Assembly: GCF_020532665.2 (NCBI RefSeq)
Contig: NZ_JAIWPG020000001.1
Location: forward strand, 496,001-560,000
Reading direction: 5' to 3'
Source of the DNA: Lelliottia sp. WAP21
GTDB lineage: Bacteria; Pseudomonadota; Gammaproteobacteria; Enterobacterales; Enterobacteriaceae
Length of the DNA stretch: 64,000 bases
The position numbers and the translations under genes are program-made. The notes under the pieces are model-generated. The model had not been told where the DNA came from, did no database searches, and saw only the letters and a program-made list of their open reading frames with translations. This document shows, piece after piece, positions 1 to 14,678 of the stretch; position 1 is the stretch's first letter; each line of letters begins with the position of its first letter.

Positions 1-701
1 GAACCTGCCGTCAGACGACCGGACGCCACGCCATCCAGCAGCTCTGCAAAACGTGATTCGCCGTTCACCAGTACGTCTTTAATAAAGACCATATGGTTAA
101 GACCGAACAGATCGATAGAGAGTGCGTCCTCATCGGTCAATGCCAGCACATCACGGATAAACATTTTCATGCCAATAGGGATATTACAGACGCCAATGAA
201 ACGTCTGAACCCGGTGTGACGATAGACGGCTTCCGTCACCATGCCGGCAGGGTTAGTGAAGTTGATGACCCATGCGTTCGGGCAGATCTCTTCGACATCT
301 TTGATAATGTCAAAAATGACCGGAATGGTTCGCAGACCTTTGAACAACCCACCAGCCCCGTTGGTCTCCTGGCCCAGATAGCCATGACTTAACGGGATTC
401 GCTCATCAAGTTCACGGGCCTTCAACTGGCCCACACGCAGCTGAGTCGTGACAAAATCGGCGTCTTTTAAGGCCAGACGACGATCCAGCGTTTTATGAAC
501 GGTCAGCGGCACTCCCGCTTTTTTTACCATGCGCTGGCACAGGTCGAAAATAATATCCAGCTTCTCCTGCCCCTCTTCAACGTCCACCAGCCATAATTCG
601 CTGACCGGTAATTCATGATAACGTTTCAGAAAACCTTCCAGTAATTCGGGGGTATAACTACTGCCACCGCCAATGGTAACCACTTTTAATTTCTGTTGCA
701 T
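1..701 (-). CDS. chbF: 6-phospho-beta-glucosidase ChbF (GH4), 3' end outside window
   Basis: Hydrolyses 6-phosphorylated chitobiose/cellobiose delivered by the ChbBCA PTS; family GH4, an NAD- and metal-dependent cytoplasmic glycosidase. Reading minus from the ATG at 701, the protein opens with MQQKLKVVTIGGGSSYTPEL, the glycine-rich NAD-binding motif of GH4, and later shows the GLNHM and CNIP segments typical of the family. About 233 residues are visible; the rest lies left of base 1. The start follows a GGGAGATATT ribosome site. It is the last visible gene of the chb operon, 111 bases after chbR. E. coli also has chbG (deacetylase) beyond chbF; this cannot be checked here. Confidence 0.95.
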   Translation of the reverse strand, partial: MQQKLKVVTIGGGSSYTPELLEGFLKRYHELPVSELWLVDVEEGQEKLDIIFDLCQRMVKKAGVPLTVHKTLDRRLALKDADFVTTQLRVGQLKARELDERIPLSHGYLGQETNGAGGLFKGLRTIPVIFDIIKDVEEICPNAWVINFTNPAGMVTEAVYRHTGFRRFIGVCNIPIGMKMFIRDVLALTDEDALSIDLFGLNHMVFIKDVLVNGESRFAELLDGVASGRLTAG

Positions 702-790
702 AATATCTCCCTTAGCGTATCAGGTTAGCCGCCTGCAAAGTATAGGGGACTCTTCCCGCTATTTTGGGCAAGCGCTTACGTCAATTTTCT

Positions 791-810
791 CTGGCGGCGA
801 TCACCGCCAG
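791..810 (-). other. Intercistronic hairpin between chbR and chbF
   Basis: A perfect 7-bp inverted repeat (CTGGCGG/CCGCCAG, 6-base loop) lies just after the chbR stop. No T-run follows, so it is more likely an mRNA-stability or processing hairpin than a terminator. Confidence 0.4.
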
Positions 811-812
811 CT

Positions 813-1631
813 TTAATTAATCACCGTCAGACTCTTTCGATAACTGCTTGGTGTAAATGAAGTGAATTTTTTAAACGTTTTAATAAACAGACTGGGGCTA
901 CTGTAACCCGACTCGTAGGCAATATCCGTAATCGAATAGTTGGTAATTTCCAGCTGTTTTTTAGCAAAGTTGATGCGGATTTCATTAATAATCTGCACAG
1001 GCGTTTTGCGGTAATAACGCTGTGTCGCGCGGGTCAAATATTCCTGAGATTTACCGGACAGGGCCACCATATTTTCCAGAGCGTTATCGCTGAATTGACA
1101 TTTATCGTGCATCATTTCAACGGTGCCACGTAGCCATTGCGGAATATCATCCATGACCTGCTGCTCGTCCCGATGGTGACGCAGACGATTCATCACGTAG
1201 AAGGTCACCGTTTCAATAAACTCATCAAATTCGCTGTCACGAAAGTTCAGTGAGGCAATAACCGTTTCAATCCAGGTCATGAATTCGTTTTTAACGCGAT
1301 ACACCTGCGAGGCTACGAAGCAGAACGGCACCAGTGGCAGGTAGTGCTTTTCGAAGAAACGTCGGCTCACGCCCACGTTCAGAATGCGGGTCGCGCCAAA
1401 TTCATAAAAGCTCTGGTGATAAGAGCCCATCGGAAGAAAGACAAAATCACCCCGCTCCAGCAGAACACGCTTGCCGTTGATCTCCTGATAGTATCGGCCG
1501 GTCAATACAATCGTGAATTCGTAGTAGTCATGCTGGTGCAAACCACTGGCGCTTTCCGTTTTATTGTAGATAACCACGTGAAAATTCTTGCCATTAAACA
1601 GAAGCTGCTCAAGTGCGGTTTTAATTTCCAT
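813..1631 (-). CDS. chbR: AraC-family regulator ChbR of the chitobiose operon
   Basis: Dual activator/repressor of chb transcription, responding to phosphorylated chitobiose. The 272-residue protein has an N-terminal cupin-like half (the HQHDYYEF segment is the metal/sugar-pocket type) and a C-terminal AraC helix-turn-helix pair ending in the signature around [20 protein letters not shown]. coli ChbR is 280 residues; here the poorly conserved N-terminus is slightly shorter. An AGGAGG site precedes the ATG at 1631. It lies inside its own operon between chbA and chbF, as in E. coli, so it is co-transcribed with its targets. Confidence 0.95.
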   Translation of the reverse strand: MEIKTALEQLLFNGKNFHVVIYNKTESASGLHQHDYYEFTIVLTGRYYQEINGKRVLLERGDFVFLPMGSYHQSFYEFGATRILNVGVSRRFFEKHYLPLVPFCFVASQVYRVKNEFMTWIETVIASLNFRDSEFDEFIETVTFYVMNRLRHHRDEQQVMDDIPQWLRGTVEMMHDKCQFSDNALENMVALSGKSQEYLTRATQRYYRKTPVQIINEIRINFAKKQLEITNYSITDIAYESGYSSPSLFIKTFKKFTSFTPSSYRKSLTVIN

Positions 1632-1660
1632 CGTGTTTACCTCCTGCTGCCCGTGCTGTC

Positions 1661-2008
1661 TTAATGCAATTTTTCGTGAAGTTCGATGAGCTCTGCGACC
1701 AGTTCGCGCGCCAGCATCGAGGTCATCAGATGATCCTGTGCATGCACCAGCACCAGGCTCACTTTCATCTTGCCTTCGCCCTGATCGCCTTCTATCAACT
1801 TCGTTTGCACCAGGTGGGCTTCATTGAGCGCGAGTCGCGATTGATCCATCATGGTTTTGGCTGCAGCAAAATCACCCTGCTTGGCTTGTTTCAGTGCGGC
1901 ATAGGCCAGGCTGCGCGCCTGACCGGAATTGATGATAAGGCCCATCACCACCTCTTCCAGATCGTTTTCTACGGCTTCTTCTGCAACGATACTCTCTAAA
2001 TCTAACAT
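1661..2008 (-). CDS. chbA: PTS chitobiose-specific EIIA, ChbA
   Basis: Cytoplasmic EIIA of the lactose/chitobiose PTS family; passes phosphate from HPr to ChbB. The 115-residue protein contains the phospho-His segment [12 protein letters not shown] near the C-terminus and the conserved [17 protein letters not shown] stretch. The reading frame can be opened 15 codons upstream at 2053, but the ATG at 2008 has an AGGAG site and matches the E. coli N-terminus (MMDLDN...), so I start there. chbC lies 47 bases upstream and chbR 29 bases downstream. Confidence 0.95.
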   Translation of the reverse strand: MLDLESIVAEEAVENDLEEVVMGLIINSGQARSLAYAALKQAKQGDFAAAKTMMDQSRLALNEAHLVQTKLIEGDQGEGKMKVSLVLVHAQDHLMTSMLARELVAELIELHEKLH

Positions 2009-2055
2009 CTTTCTGCTCCTTTTGGCTGGCGCGGGTCGCCCCGCGCCGGGCAATT

Positions 2056-3414
2056 TTAGAATTTCAGTGCGAGGGCGATATCCTCTTCGCTCTCTTCTTC
2101 GTCAATGACGGTCGCCGCTTTGTTTGCTATCGCCACGAAAGGCATATACAGCAGAGTGGCAATCCCGAGGTTGAATATCGCCAGCAGGAAGGCGGCAACG
2201 CTACCGTTGGTATTAAAGAATGCCCCCAGACCTGCCGGCATTGTCCATGGCGCAATGTTAGTCACCGGCGGGATAATCCCCAGGTAATAGGCCGTCAGGG
2301 TAATAGCTGCCAACAGTGGCTGAATCAGCACGAACGGAATGAACATCACCGGGTTCATGATAATCGGCAGGCCAAACAGGATCGGTTCGTTAATCTGGAA
2401 GATGCCTGATGGCAACGCCAGCTTCGCAACCTGCCGGTGGTCCGCACGACGAGAAACAATAAAGACCGCGATGATCAGACCCAATGTCGCCCCGGTCCCC
2501 CCCAGGAAGATATAGGAGTCAAGCATCGGTTTCGCCCACACATGGAAGGTTTTACCCGCAGCCAGTGCCGCATCAACGGAGCCGTACTGCTGATAAAGTG
2601 CAACGTTTTCCAGTGCCCACGGGGTCATGATACCGCTGTCCAGCGCCGCCAGTGCCAGTGAACCATGCACGCCGAAGAACCACAGCAGGGAGGTGAAAAT
2701 GACATACGCCCAACCGACCACACCACCCATCGACGCCAGCGGCGTAGAGATAGAGTCCATGATGATCTGATGGAAGTTCGTGCCCCAGTGAGAGAGCGCC
2801 CAGGCGATAATCCCCATAATAGAAAGGATGATAAAACCTGGAATCAACGCGGAAAAAGAACGCGCGACAGAGGCCGGTACGCTGTCGGGCAGACGAATGA
2901 CCCAGTTGCGACGAATAATAAAGGTAAACATCTCCGCCACGACCAGCCCAATAACAATACCGGAAATAATATTTGCGCCACCCAGCCAATTCGCGCCAAC
3001 GGCGTAGGCTTCACCCACGCTATAAGGGGTGACGGTCATAAAGGCTGCAACGGATAATAAACCTGCGGCTAGCGGATCGACCTTACGTTCTTCTGCCAGC
3101 GCCATACCAATAAAGAAAGGCGCCATCAGCGACATAATGCCCAACGTACCGTTGTAAACATTACCGCCAATGGCTTTAAGACCATTAAGGGTGTCAATCG
3201 TAGAAGCATCTAATCGAATGCCCAATGAATAAAAGAAAGAACCTTCGCCAAAACTCAAAAATACGTTGTTAATTAATACAAACATCGCACCTGCCAGCGT
3301 CAACGGCATTAATTTAATAAAACCGTTTTTGATGGCATTAACGTGCGGCTGCTTTCCTATTTTAACAGCAAAAGGAAGGAGTACCTTTTCAAGTGAAGCG
3401 ATGACTTTACTCAT
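2056..3414 (-). CDS. chbC: PTS chitobiose-specific EIIC membrane permease, ChbC
   Basis: Membrane channel that moves N,N'-diacetylchitobiose/cellobiose across the inner membrane during phosphorylation. The 452-residue length equals E. coli ChbC. It has about ten hydrophobic segments and the family motif [18 protein letters not shown] (EIIC-Lac). The start at 3414 gives the conserved N-terminus [19 protein letters not shown]; an upstream in-frame start at 3441 would add nine unconserved residues. It is the second gene of the operon, 79 bases after chbB. Confidence 0.96.
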   Translation of the reverse strand: MSKVIASLEKVLLPFAVKIGKQPHVNAIKNGFIKLMPLTLAGAMFVLINNVFLSFGEGSFFYSLGIRLDASTIDTLNGLKAIGGNVYNGTLGIMSLMAPFFIGMALAEERKVDPLAAGLLSVAAFMTVTPYSVGEAYAVGANWLGGANIISGIVIGLVVAEMFTFIIRRNWVIRLPDSVPASVARSFSALIPGFIILSIMGIIAWALSHWGTNFHQIIMDSISTPLASMGGVVGWAYVIFTSLLWFFGVHGSLALAALDSGIMTPWALENVALYQQYGSVDAALAAGKTFHVWAKPMLDSYIFLGGTGATLGLIIAVFIVSRRADHRQVAKLALPSGIFQINEPILFGLPIIMNPVMFIPFVLIQPLLAAITLTAYYLGIIPPVTNIAPWTMPAGLGAFFNTNGSVAAFLLAIFNLGIATLLYMPFVAIANKAATVIDEEESEEDIALALKF

Positions 3415-3493
3415 AGGAAATACCCTTAAATGCCGCAACAACGTTGCGGCGTATTGTTATGTGAAATCACTCTTTGACGGGAAAAATAATTAA

Positions 3494-3814
3494 TTAATTT
3501 GCTGCAAATTTTTTAATGGCTGCCACAGCAGCTTTTAACACACCTAAACCATCAATTTTGCCGTACAGCACAGAATCGATCACTTCAACCGGTTTGTTCG
3601 GTAACAGACGTTGAATCTCGGGCAACATGTAGGCAATTTGAGGACCCAGCAAAACGACATCGGCGTTCGGCCCTTTTTCGCCAGCCAGGGTTTCCGGGAA
3701 GGCTTCAATCACCACGGGTACTTCATACTTTTCTGCCTGTGCGCGCATCTTAGAAACCAGTAACGACGTTGACATGCCCGCAGAGCAGAACAAATAGATA
3801 TGTTTCTTTTCCAT
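3494..3814 (-). CDS. chbB: PTS chitobiose-specific EIIB, ChbB
   Basis: EIIB of the lactose/chitobiose PTS; receives phosphate from ChbA on a cysteine and hands it to the sugar in ChbC. The 106-residue protein shows the phospho-cysteine loop near the N-terminus ([15 protein letters not shown], Cys10) and the family length. The ribosome site is GAGAGGGAAG. It is the first gene of chbBCARF(G); the operon promoter region lies at 3815-4020. Confidence 0.96.
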   Translation of the reverse strand: MEKKHIYLFCSAGMSTSLLVSKMRAQAEKYEVPVVIEAFPETLAGEKGPNADVVLLGPQIAYMLPEIQRLLPNKPVEVIDSVLYGKIDGLGVLKAAVAAIKKFAAN

Positions 3815-4020
3815 AACAACTTCCCTCTCGTATGACCACCCACTCTCACTGTCGCCGGCGGGTGTGACTCTTGTTTGTCATTGAAATCGAGTATACGGCA
3901 AGGGGCACAGAGGGGATAATTCTAAATCACCAGAAATTGTCTCTCATTGACCTGGTGTTTTGACTCTCTTCACATTTCAGGCAAATAATTCGCGAAGATA
4001 AATAAGATTCTTGAATACAT
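3815..4020 (-). promoter_or_regulatory. chb operon promoter region with CRP-like and NagC-like sites
   Basis: Read on the minus strand, 3956-3977 has a CRP-type site (AAATGTGA, 6 bases, TCAAAACA; left half perfect). At 3982-4005 TTATTT...AATTATTTG resembles the A/T-flanked NagC operator. A -10 TATACT lies at 3890-3895 with no good -35, as expected for an activator-dependent promoter. E. coli chb is controlled by CRP, NagC and ChbR, which is consistent. The exact sites are inferred. Confidence 0.5.
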
Positions 4021-4047
4021 AAAAAAAAACCGGCCAGGCGGCCGGTT
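4021..4047 (-). terminator. Rho-independent terminator of osmE
   Basis: On the minus strand the stem ACCGGCC/GGCCGGT (loop of 4) is followed directly by a run of nine T, 24 bases past the osmE stop. Confidence 0.9.
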
Positions 4048-4070
4048 CGTTATCGTGTCAGGCAAACAGG

Positions 4071-4415
4071 TTACTGAGCCTTAGGTGCCTGTGGATCGGT
4101 GTCATACTCGGCACAGGTCTGATAACCAGAATTAATCACGTGTCCGGTATCATCCAGCGCTACGAAGTAGGTCTCTGCTTTACCATCCCGTTGACCCAGG
4201 ATGTAAGTCTGGCAGGTACCACGCGCGTGGATCATCGTCACTTCGGAAGAAGGTTTACCAGCCAGCTGCGCAACCTGGGCGCGGCTCATGCCTTTTTTAA
4301 CATCCTTTACCACAGGTTCTTTAAACTGATCGGTGGTGCGATCATAAGCTGTACACCCTGCCAGCATAGTCAATACGGCCGCTGCGCTTAAAATTCCTGC
4401 TACGTTCTTGTTCAT
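4071..4415 (-). CDS. osmE: Osmotically inducible lipoprotein OsmE
   Basis: Small outer-membrane-type lipoprotein of the SmpA/OmlA fold. The 114-residue protein has a lipobox LAGC (Cys21) after a typical signal peptide and the conserved core [21 protein letters not shown]. It matches E. coli OsmE almost residue for residue. In E. coli it is a sigma-S/osmotic stress gene; promoter elements at 4416-4640 were not resolved. It is divergent from nadE. Confidence 0.96.
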   Translation of the reverse strand: MNKNVAGILSAAAVLTMLAGCTAYDRTTDQFKEPVVKDVKKGMSRAQVAQLAGKPSSEVTMIHARGTCQTYILGQRDGKAETYFVALDDTGHVINSGYQTCAEYDTDPQAPKAQ

Positions 4416-4642
4416 ATTCCGTCCTCTTGTTTATCAGCGTGTTATCTAAGCATGGGATAAAAAATGCAATTCATCAACTTTGCGTGATACGCCTGAGGTT
4501 TTTCGGAAAATTCTAATAAAACAACGATAAGCAATTTTTGCTGCAATTTGCCGCAGACGAATCTGTGATCCTTGTCGTTTTCCGTCCAACGGGTTAGCTT
4601 TAACTCATCACTCATCTGCTTTGTTTGCTAATGGAGGGCGTT

Positions 4643-5470
4643 ATGGCTCTGCAACACGAGATTATTCAGGCTCTGGGCGTTCAACCCACCATCGATGCGA
4701 ATGCGGAAATTCGCCGCAGCGTCGATTTTTTGAAATCCTACGTGAAAACCTACCCTTTCCTGAAATCGCTGGTCCTCGGTATCAGCGGCGGCCAGGATTC
4801 TACCCTCGCCGGTAAACTCTGCCAGATGGCGATTTCCGAACTCCGTCAGGAAACAGGCGATGCGTCGCTGGCGTTCATCGCCGTCCGCCTGCCGTATGGC
4901 GTACAGGCCGACGAGCAGGATTGCCAGGATGCCATTGCGTTTATCCAGCCTGACCGCGTGCTTACGGTCAATATTAAAGGGTCCGTGCTGGCGAGCGAGC
5001 AGGCGCTGCGCGAGGCGGGCATTGAACTGAGTGATTTTGTGCGGGGGAATGAAAAAGCCCGTGAACGAATGAAAGCGCAGTACAGCATTGCCGGCATGAC
5101 TAAAGGCGTGGTGGTCGGTACCGATCATGCTGCCGAAGCGGTAACAGGCTTCTTCACCAAATACGGTGACGGCGGAACGGACATCAACCCGCTTTTCCGC
5201 CTGAACAAGCGCCAGGGTAAGCAGTTGCTGGCGGCGCTGGGATGCCCGGAGCATCTGTATAAAAAGGCTCCGACGGCGGACCTGGAAGACGATCGTCCGT
5301 CCCTGCCTGACGAAGCCGCCCTGGGGGTGACCTACGAAAACATCGATGACTATCTTGAAGGTAAACCCGTTGATGAGAGTATCGCCCGCATCATTGAAGG
5401 CTGGTACATCAAAACCGAACATAAGCGTCGCCCGCCAGTGACCGTCTTTGACGATTTCTGGAAGCGTTAA
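4643..5470 (+). CDS. nadE: NH3-dependent NAD(+) synthetase NadE
   Basis: Last step of NAD synthesis: amidates deamido-NAD with ammonia and ATP in the cytoplasm. The 275-residue protein has the ATP pyrophosphatase P-loop SGGQDST (about residues 46-52) and the conserved [20 protein letters not shown] stretch. The frame extends to 4625, but the ATG at 4643 has a GGAGG site 5 bases upstream and gives the E. coli length. No glutaminase domain is present, so it uses free ammonia. Confidence 0.97.
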   Translation: MALQHEIIQALGVQPTIDANAEIRRSVDFLKSYVKTYPFLKSLVLGISGGQDSTLAGKLCQMAISELRQETGDASLAFIAVRLPYGVQADEQDCQDAIAFIQPDRVLTVNIKGSVLASEQALREAGIELSDFVRGNEKARERMKAQYSIAGMTKGVVVGTDHAAEAVTGFFTKYGDGGTDINPLFRLNKRQGKQLLAALGCPEHLYKKAPTADLEDDRPSLPDEAALGVTYENIDDYLEGKPVDESIARIIEGWYIKTEHKRRPPVTVFDDFWKR

Positions 5471-5482
5471 TCCGCCTCTGAA

Positions 5483-5507
5483 CGGTAACCTCAGGGTTAC
5501 CGTTTTT
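5483..5507 (+). terminator. Rho-independent terminator of nadE
   Basis: CGGTAACC and GGTTACCG form an 8-bp stem with a 4-base loop, followed by TTTTT, 12 bases after the nadE stop. Confidence 0.9.
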
Positions 5508-5596
5508 CGACTGTCTCCCTTTATTCCCCGAACACCGTGATGCCCGCCCCGCTAAAGCGCACCCGCCTCTTTTTTAACCACCCAACACCTGATACA

Positions 5597-5612
5597 CTGT
5601 ATGCCTGAACAG
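5597..5612 (+). promoter_or_regulatory. LexA (SOS) box of cho
   Basis: CTGT-N8-ACAG, the full LexA consensus ends, sits 14 bases before the cho start. In E. coli cho is an SOS gene, so damage-inducible control is expected. Confidence 0.88.
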
Positions 5613-5626
5613 TATAGGAGTTTTTT

Positions 5627-6505
5627 GTGAGCAGGCGTCAATCTGCCCCGCGTCTGGAATTTGAAGCGGCGGCCATCTATGAATATCCTGAACATCTTCG
5701 CCCGTGGCTGGAAGCGTTACCTAAACAGCCTGGCGTCTATTTTTTTCATGGCGAAAGCGAAGCGATGCCGCTCTACATCGGTAAAAGCGTCAATATCCGT
5801 AGCCGGGTGTTGTCGCATCTGCGCACGCCGGATGAGGCAGCCATGTTGCGCCAGTCTCGCCGCATCACCTTTATTCAGACCGCAGGTGAGCTGGGCGCGC
5901 TACTCCTTGAAGCCCGGCTTATCAAAGAGCAGCAGCCGCTGTTCAATAAGCGCCTGCGTCGCAATCGTCAGCTTTGCTCCCTGCAGATCGTCGACGGTAA
6001 GCCGCAGGTGGTCTATGCCCGTGAGGTAGACTTCTCCCGTGCGCCCAATTTGTTTGGTCTGTTTGCCAACCGCCGCTCGGCGCTGCAAACGCTGCAAACG
6101 CTGGCCGATGAGCAGCAGCTCTGTTACGGCCTGTTAGGGCTGGAGTCCGTCAGTCGGGGACGCGCCTGTTTTCGTTCGGCGCTGAAACGCTGTGCGGGGG
6201 CATGCTGCGGTAAGGAGAGTGTCGATGCGCATCACGCAAGGTTACTCGCCGGATTGTCGACGTTACGGGTCAACTGCTGGCCGTGGGAGAGCGCCGTTGC
6301 GCTCAAAGAAATCCGCGAGGGCATGACCCATTATCACATTATCCACAACTGGTTCTGGCTGGGCGCCGTTGAGACACTCCATGAGGCCGCGGCATTAATG
6401 CGCTCACCCGCCGGCTTCGATCACGACGGGTATAAAATCCTCTGCAAACCGTTGCTGGGCGGCGCCTATGACATCATTGAACTTAATGGCCCGGAAGCCA
6501 GGTAA
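5627..6505 (+). CDS. cho: Excinuclease Cho (UvrC-like endonuclease)
   Basis: SOS-induced endonuclease that makes the 3' incision in nucleotide excision repair on lesions UvrC handles poorly. The 292-residue protein has an N-terminal GIY-YIG nuclease domain (GVYFFHGE... [14 protein letters not shown]), homologous to the N-terminal half of UvrC, and lacks the UvrC C-terminal half, as in E. coli Cho (295 residues). The start is GTG at 5627 with TAGGAG upstream; the LexA box overlaps the promoter. The 3' end overlaps the convergent ves gene by 23 bases. Confidence 0.95.
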   Translation: MSRRQSAPRLEFEAAAIYEYPEHLRPWLEALPKQPGVYFFHGESEAMPLYIGKSVNIRSRVLSHLRTPDEAAMLRQSRRITFIQTAGELGALLLEARLIKEQQPLFNKRLRRNRQLCSLQIVDGKPQVVYAREVDFSRAPNLFGLFANRRSALQTLQTLADEQQLCYGLLGLESVSRGRACFRSALKRCAGACCGKESVDAHHARLLAGLSTLRVNCWPWESAVALKEIREGMTHYHIIHNWFWLGAVETLHEAAALMRSPAGFDHDGYKILCKPLLGGAYDIIELNGPEAR

Positions 6506-7040
6506 TTTCGCTAAAGAGCAAGGTTCCTGCGGCTTCCAGTAAACGTAAGGTATGCGTGCCCTCCTGCCAGCTTGCCCCCTGATCCTGGGTCAGGAGCTTT
6601 TCGCCCAGCTGCCACGCACCGCTTAACACAAAAACCACCCCACCCCGTGACCCAAAGGTGGTGAAGGTGCGATCGGCAACCCGCACTTTCGCTTTGCAGC
6701 TCTCACGACGGGTCATGATGTTGAAATCCATCGACATCTGGCCCTCCGTTAGCGTGGCCTTGACCGGGAGATCGCCCTCAAAGGTAAAGGGCTGATGACG
6801 TTTTAACGTGTGGCAAAAGCGCTTACCTGCGTCCAGCGTCACTTCACTGCCTTCCAGCAAGGTTATTACGCGGTCGACGCCGGGAAAAAGGGAAAACTCG
6901 CCGTTACTGGCGATAGAAGCAATACTGGCACGCCAGTTAAAATCTCGCGTCGCAGGCGGGAAGCAACAAATCTCACGCGTTTCGCCCGCGCCATTACGCC
7001 AGAGATTGACTGGCATTTTGCGGATATCAAAGAACTCCAT
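6483..7040 (-). CDS. ves: Ves/HutD-family cupin protein
   Basis: Homologue of E. coli Ves (environmental-stress-induced protein) in the HutD/Ves cupin family; its biochemical role is not established. The 185-residue protein shows the conserved N-terminus ([17 protein letters not shown]), then [10 protein letters not shown] and the [10 protein letters not shown] motif. The start at 7040 matches E. coli; an upstream in-frame start at 7061 adds seven unconserved residues. Convergent with, and overlapping, cho. Confidence 0.93.
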   Translation of the reverse strand: MEFFDIRKMPVNLWRNGAGETREICCFPPATRDFNWRASIASIASNGEFSLFPGVDRVITLLEGSEVTLDAGKRFCHTLKRHQPFTFEGDLPVKATLTEGQMSMDFNIMTRRESCKAKVRVADRTFTTFGSRGGVVFVLSGAWQLGEKLLTQDQGASWQEGTHTLRLLEAAGTLLFSEITWLPGH

Positions 7041-7310
7041 CACCACTCCTGAAAGGCGCAACGCGCACCAGGGCGACGCGGTAAACCGTGTCGCAGTCTT
7101 ATTTGTTATCGTTAGGTGTCTCAGAGGTATTATCGGCAGCGAGGTGAAAGGGCTTAGCCTGGCGTTAAAAAAAAGAGTAACGCGCTGACTCTGCTACACA
7201 TTTCTGCCACTGCTAACAGGAGAATACCCTGCTTGCGGGTTCTGACAAGAGGGGGAGAAAGAAATAAGAACGTCAGGTCTGATTTTTGCGAGGATGTTCG
7301 AAAAAACAAC
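7041..7310. other. Intergenic region between ves and the spy terminator
   Basis: Together with the spy terminator this is a 348-base gene-free stretch. It should hold the ves promoter, but no convincing -35/-10 pair, small gene or repeat is visible. Confidence 0.4.
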
Positions 7311-7371
7311 GAAAAAACCGCCGGACCTGTTCACCGCGTAATGCGCTTATGTGAACAGGACTCCGGCGGTC
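7311..7371 (-). terminator. Long-stem terminator of spy
   Basis: An 18-bp stem with two mismatched bases (arms 7317-7334 and 7351-7370) encloses a 16-base loop. On the minus strand it ends in TTTTTT, 18 bases past the spy stop. Confidence 0.88.
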
Positions 7372-7388
7372 TTAATAGGGTGTGCTTA

Positions 7389-7883
7389 TTACTCAGCAGC
7401 AGGGGCCATTTTACCTTCCGGCGCAGGACGTTCTGTCAGACGCTTCTCAAAATTGGCATTAAACTGTTTTTTCTGTTCCGGGGTCAGAATGTTGTAGATC
7501 TTATTCTGGGTTTCCATGCGGGCCAGCATACCGGCTTTATGCTGTGCAGCCATTTTGTCGATTTGCGCTTCCGCTTTGGCTTTATCGAAGCTGTCGCTGG
7601 CAATGATGTCATGCATTGCGCGGCGCTCTTCCAGCGGTGGACGTTTCATCTGATCGCGCTGGCTTTTCATGATGTCACGTACCTGTTGTTTCTGTGCATC
7701 CGTCAGGTTGAGATCTTTGAACATCATCATTTCGTGATGCATGCCCGGCTTACCTTTGTGATGCATCATCATTTTGCCTTCGGTCGGCGCGGCGGTAGGG
7801 GCAGTGGTATCCGCTGCGAACGCCATGCTGGTAGCGCCTAAAGCCAGGGTAGAAGCAACAAACAGTGCAGTTAATTTACGCAT
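7389..7883 (-). CDS. spy: Periplasmic chaperone Spy
   Basis: ATP-independent periplasmic chaperone induced by envelope stress. The 164-residue protein has a signal peptide cleaved after SMAFAAD, the CpxP/Spy LTxxQ motif (LNLTDAQKQQVRDIM) and a second copy (ILTPEQKKQF). A Met/His-rich N-terminal stretch (KMMMHHKGKPGMHHEMMM) is typical of Spy. The start at 7883 is preferred over 7901 because it begins the signal peptide (MRKLTALFVA). A BaeR-type box lies upstream at 8011-8029. Confidence 0.96.
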   Translation of the reverse strand: MRKLTALFVASTLALGATSMAFAADTTAPTAAPTEGKMMMHHKGKPGMHHEMMMFKDLNLTDAQKQQVRDIMKSQRDQMKRPPLEERRAMHDIIASDSFDKAKAEAQIDKMAAQHKAGMLARMETQNKIYNILTPEQKKQFNANFEKRLTERPAPEGKMAPAAE

Positions 7884-8010
7884 AATATTTGGTCCTTTCA
7901 TTCAGTTATTCTTCGGCGCTATGCCGTGTTGACGAGATTAACTTTACGGGGTTTATCGTCAATTAGTCAGAGCAACAGTAAAACAATGAAAGTGTAAAAA
8001 ACATTTTCTC

Positions 8011-8029
8011 GCCAACTATGGAGAAATAA
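8011..8029 (-). promoter_or_regulatory. BaeR-type box upstream of spy
   Basis: On the minus strand TTATTTCTCCATAGTTGGC matches the BaeR consensus (TTTTTCTCCATDATTGGC) except for one or two bases. It sits about 130 bases before the spy start. BaeSR activates spy in E. coli. The rest of the 338-base gap (7884-8221) holds only this site and the hairpin at 8192-8210. Confidence 0.75.
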
Positions 8030-8191
8030 AGGAGAAAGGATGGAGAGTTGAAACAAAAATATACAAGATGATGATTTTAAATAGATTATGGAGAAGTATA
8101 ACGAAGAAGAGATTAATAATAAAGCAGTTCACCAGGAATAATCTGCAAAAGGTTTGCGTCGCCCTCAATGCTAAGAAAAACATAAGAGCAT

Positions 8192-8210
8192 CCCCCTCCG
8201 GCGGAGGAGG
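8192..8210 (-). terminator. Possible terminator hairpin after astE
   Basis: CCTCC/GGAGG flanked by further C/G pairs forms a compact hairpin 12 bases beyond the astE stop. The T-rich tract on the minus strand is weak and displaced by about 12 bases, so termination efficiency is uncertain. Confidence 0.4.
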
Positions 8211-8221
8211 AATTCATCACA

Positions 8222-9187
8222 TCAGGTTATTTTCTCCAGCATCAAGCCAGCCCGTAAACCCAATGCCACGGAAGGATTCGGGAAAAGGACATATTCTGTA
8301 CTCTTCTGAACCTCATAACGTTCATCCCCCTCTTCCGCCAGCAGGACGCCCTGACGAAAAGGGGTAAAGTTAAGCGTGTGGGCCGCCATATGCAGGGTAA
8401 ACGCCTCGCTGCGACGGGTGAGTTGCTGCACGACGCGATAACGTTCGACTTTTCCAGACGAGTGTTGCGTCTCCTCACCCGCGAGCAAGGCGCGCAGTGC
8501 GTGATGTGTGGCGGCAAAACGCGACAAATCATTTTGACCAAAAGGCAGTGCTTTCCCTAACTCCAGCGTGCAGGCCAGGGCGCTAAGGTGCTCGCAGCTA
8601 AAGTGGGTAAACGTGCCACCAGGCGACTGGTGAAACACCAGGGCTTCAAGACCCGCATCCCCAAGCCAGCTCAGGAATGATTCGTCCCAGGGTTTCTCTC
8701 GCTGCGGCAGCACGCCAAAGCGCACATGGTAGGAGGCCCGGATGGCGGTGTGCAGATCCAGATGCCAGCGGTCCTCGCCCGCCGTCGCAAAAAAGGTGCT
8801 GACGGCATTTTCCAGCGCCTGTACCCGCAGCGTCTCGTCGCTTTCAGGGAAGTGGGCCCAGCGGCCACCGAACATCCTGTTCATGTCGCTGAACAGATAA
8901 CGTTTATTCTGGGCCAGCGCGGGAGGATTGCCCAACACCACCAGCAGCCGACACGTTAATGTCGTTTCACCGCGAAATAATGCCCGCACAAGCCGATCGA
9001 CAATCTCGACCGGCGCCGTCTCGTTACCATGAATCCCGGCCGAGAGTACCAGCGATCGTTCTGTTGGCTGCCAGGGCGTAAGCTCAAGTAAACCGCTCCC
9101 CAGCCAGCGCCAGTGAAAACGTTCACCCTCGCCTTCGGACTGGCTCGGGGTTTCATTTGCCAGCGTCAGTGCCAGTAGATTTTCCAT
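8222..9187 (-). CDS. astE: Succinylglutamate desuccinylase AstE
   Basis: Final step of the arginine succinyltransferase (AST) pathway: N-succinylglutamate to glutamate and succinate. The 321-residue zinc hydrolase (M14/AspA-like) shows the ligand motif GIHGNETAP (about residues 52-60, His and Glu) and the third ligand in [11 protein letters not shown]. coli AstE has 322 residues. It is last in astCADBE, 10 bases after astB. Confidence 0.96.
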   Translation of the reverse strand: MENLLALTLANETPSQSEGEGERFHWRWLGSGLLELTPWQPTERSLVLSAGIHGNETAPVEIVDRLVRALFRGETTLTCRLLVVLGNPPALAQNKRYLFSDMNRMFGGRWAHFPESDETLRVQALENAVSTFFATAGEDRWHLDLHTAIRASYHVRFGVLPQREKPWDESFLSWLGDAGLEALVFHQSPGGTFTHFSCEHLSALACTLELGKALPFGQNDLSRFAATHHALRALLAGEETQHSSGKVERYRVVQQLTRRSEAFTLHMAAHTLNFTPFRQGVLLAEEGDERYEVQKSTEYVLFPNPSVALGLRAGLMLEKIT

Positions 9188-9197
9188 GGTGGCTCCT

Positions 9198-14275
<5,078 letters not shown>

Positions 14276-14317
14276 TTAAATGTTAAATTATTGAGTGTTT
14301 GCACTGTGAATGTAGAT

Positions 14318-14333
14318 TGCAGAGTTCGTGCCA
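14318..14333 (-). promoter_or_regulatory. Sigma-54 promoter of the ast operon
   Basis: On the minus strand TGGCACG-N4-CTGCA matches the -24/-12 consensus (TGGCAYRN4TTGCW) except for one base in the -12 element. The predicted start is near 14308, about 60 bases before astC. E. coli ast is nitrogen-regulated through NtrC and RpoN, which agrees. Confidence 0.85.
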
Positions 14334-14678
14334 GCCAGCGATATAAATGCATAAACGGGGGTGATGAACAGAATATCAAGGAGTTACAATATGGATTTAT
14401 TCACTGTTTGTGCATAAAAAGTGAATATTTTTACGACAAGCGGCGCTTTCCCGCACGAAAACCAGAAAGACTATTCACATGCCAAATATAATTCTGGAAT
14501 TGTGATCCCTCGCGAAATTTACTCTCCGTTTCCGCGCTTAATGAGGGCAGACCGCGTCAAAATGGTGCAAATATTGCACCGTTGGAACGATCTGTTGCAG
14601 TTATTGGCTGAACCCGATAACAGTTGAAGGAAATTCTGCTAACATCCTTGCACTATTCACCTTGCACTGGCAGCGACT
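14334..14678. promoter_or_regulatory. ast/xthA intergenic region with a near-perfect palindrome
   Basis: The 433-base gap between astC and xthA should carry NtrC and ArgR sites for ast and the xthA promoter. A clear palindrome, GGTGCAA-ATA-TTGCACC, lies at 14564-14580. It contains NtrC half-site-like GGTGC/GCACC elements, but in outward rather than inward order. An A/T-rich ArgR-like stretch lies near 14411-14430 (weak). Confidence 0.45.

Noticed and set aside
4628-5422. 264-codon open frame antisense to nadE
   Set aside because: Shadow of nadE; no start signals.
7978-7997. Two GTAAA words resembling a CpxR box upstream of spy
   Set aside because: The spacing is 10 bases rather than 5, so it is not a convincing CpxR site; left out of the feature list.
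8068-8367. 99-codon plus-strand open frame at the end of astE
   Set aside because: Half of it is antisense to astE, with no ribosome site and no recognisable protein features.
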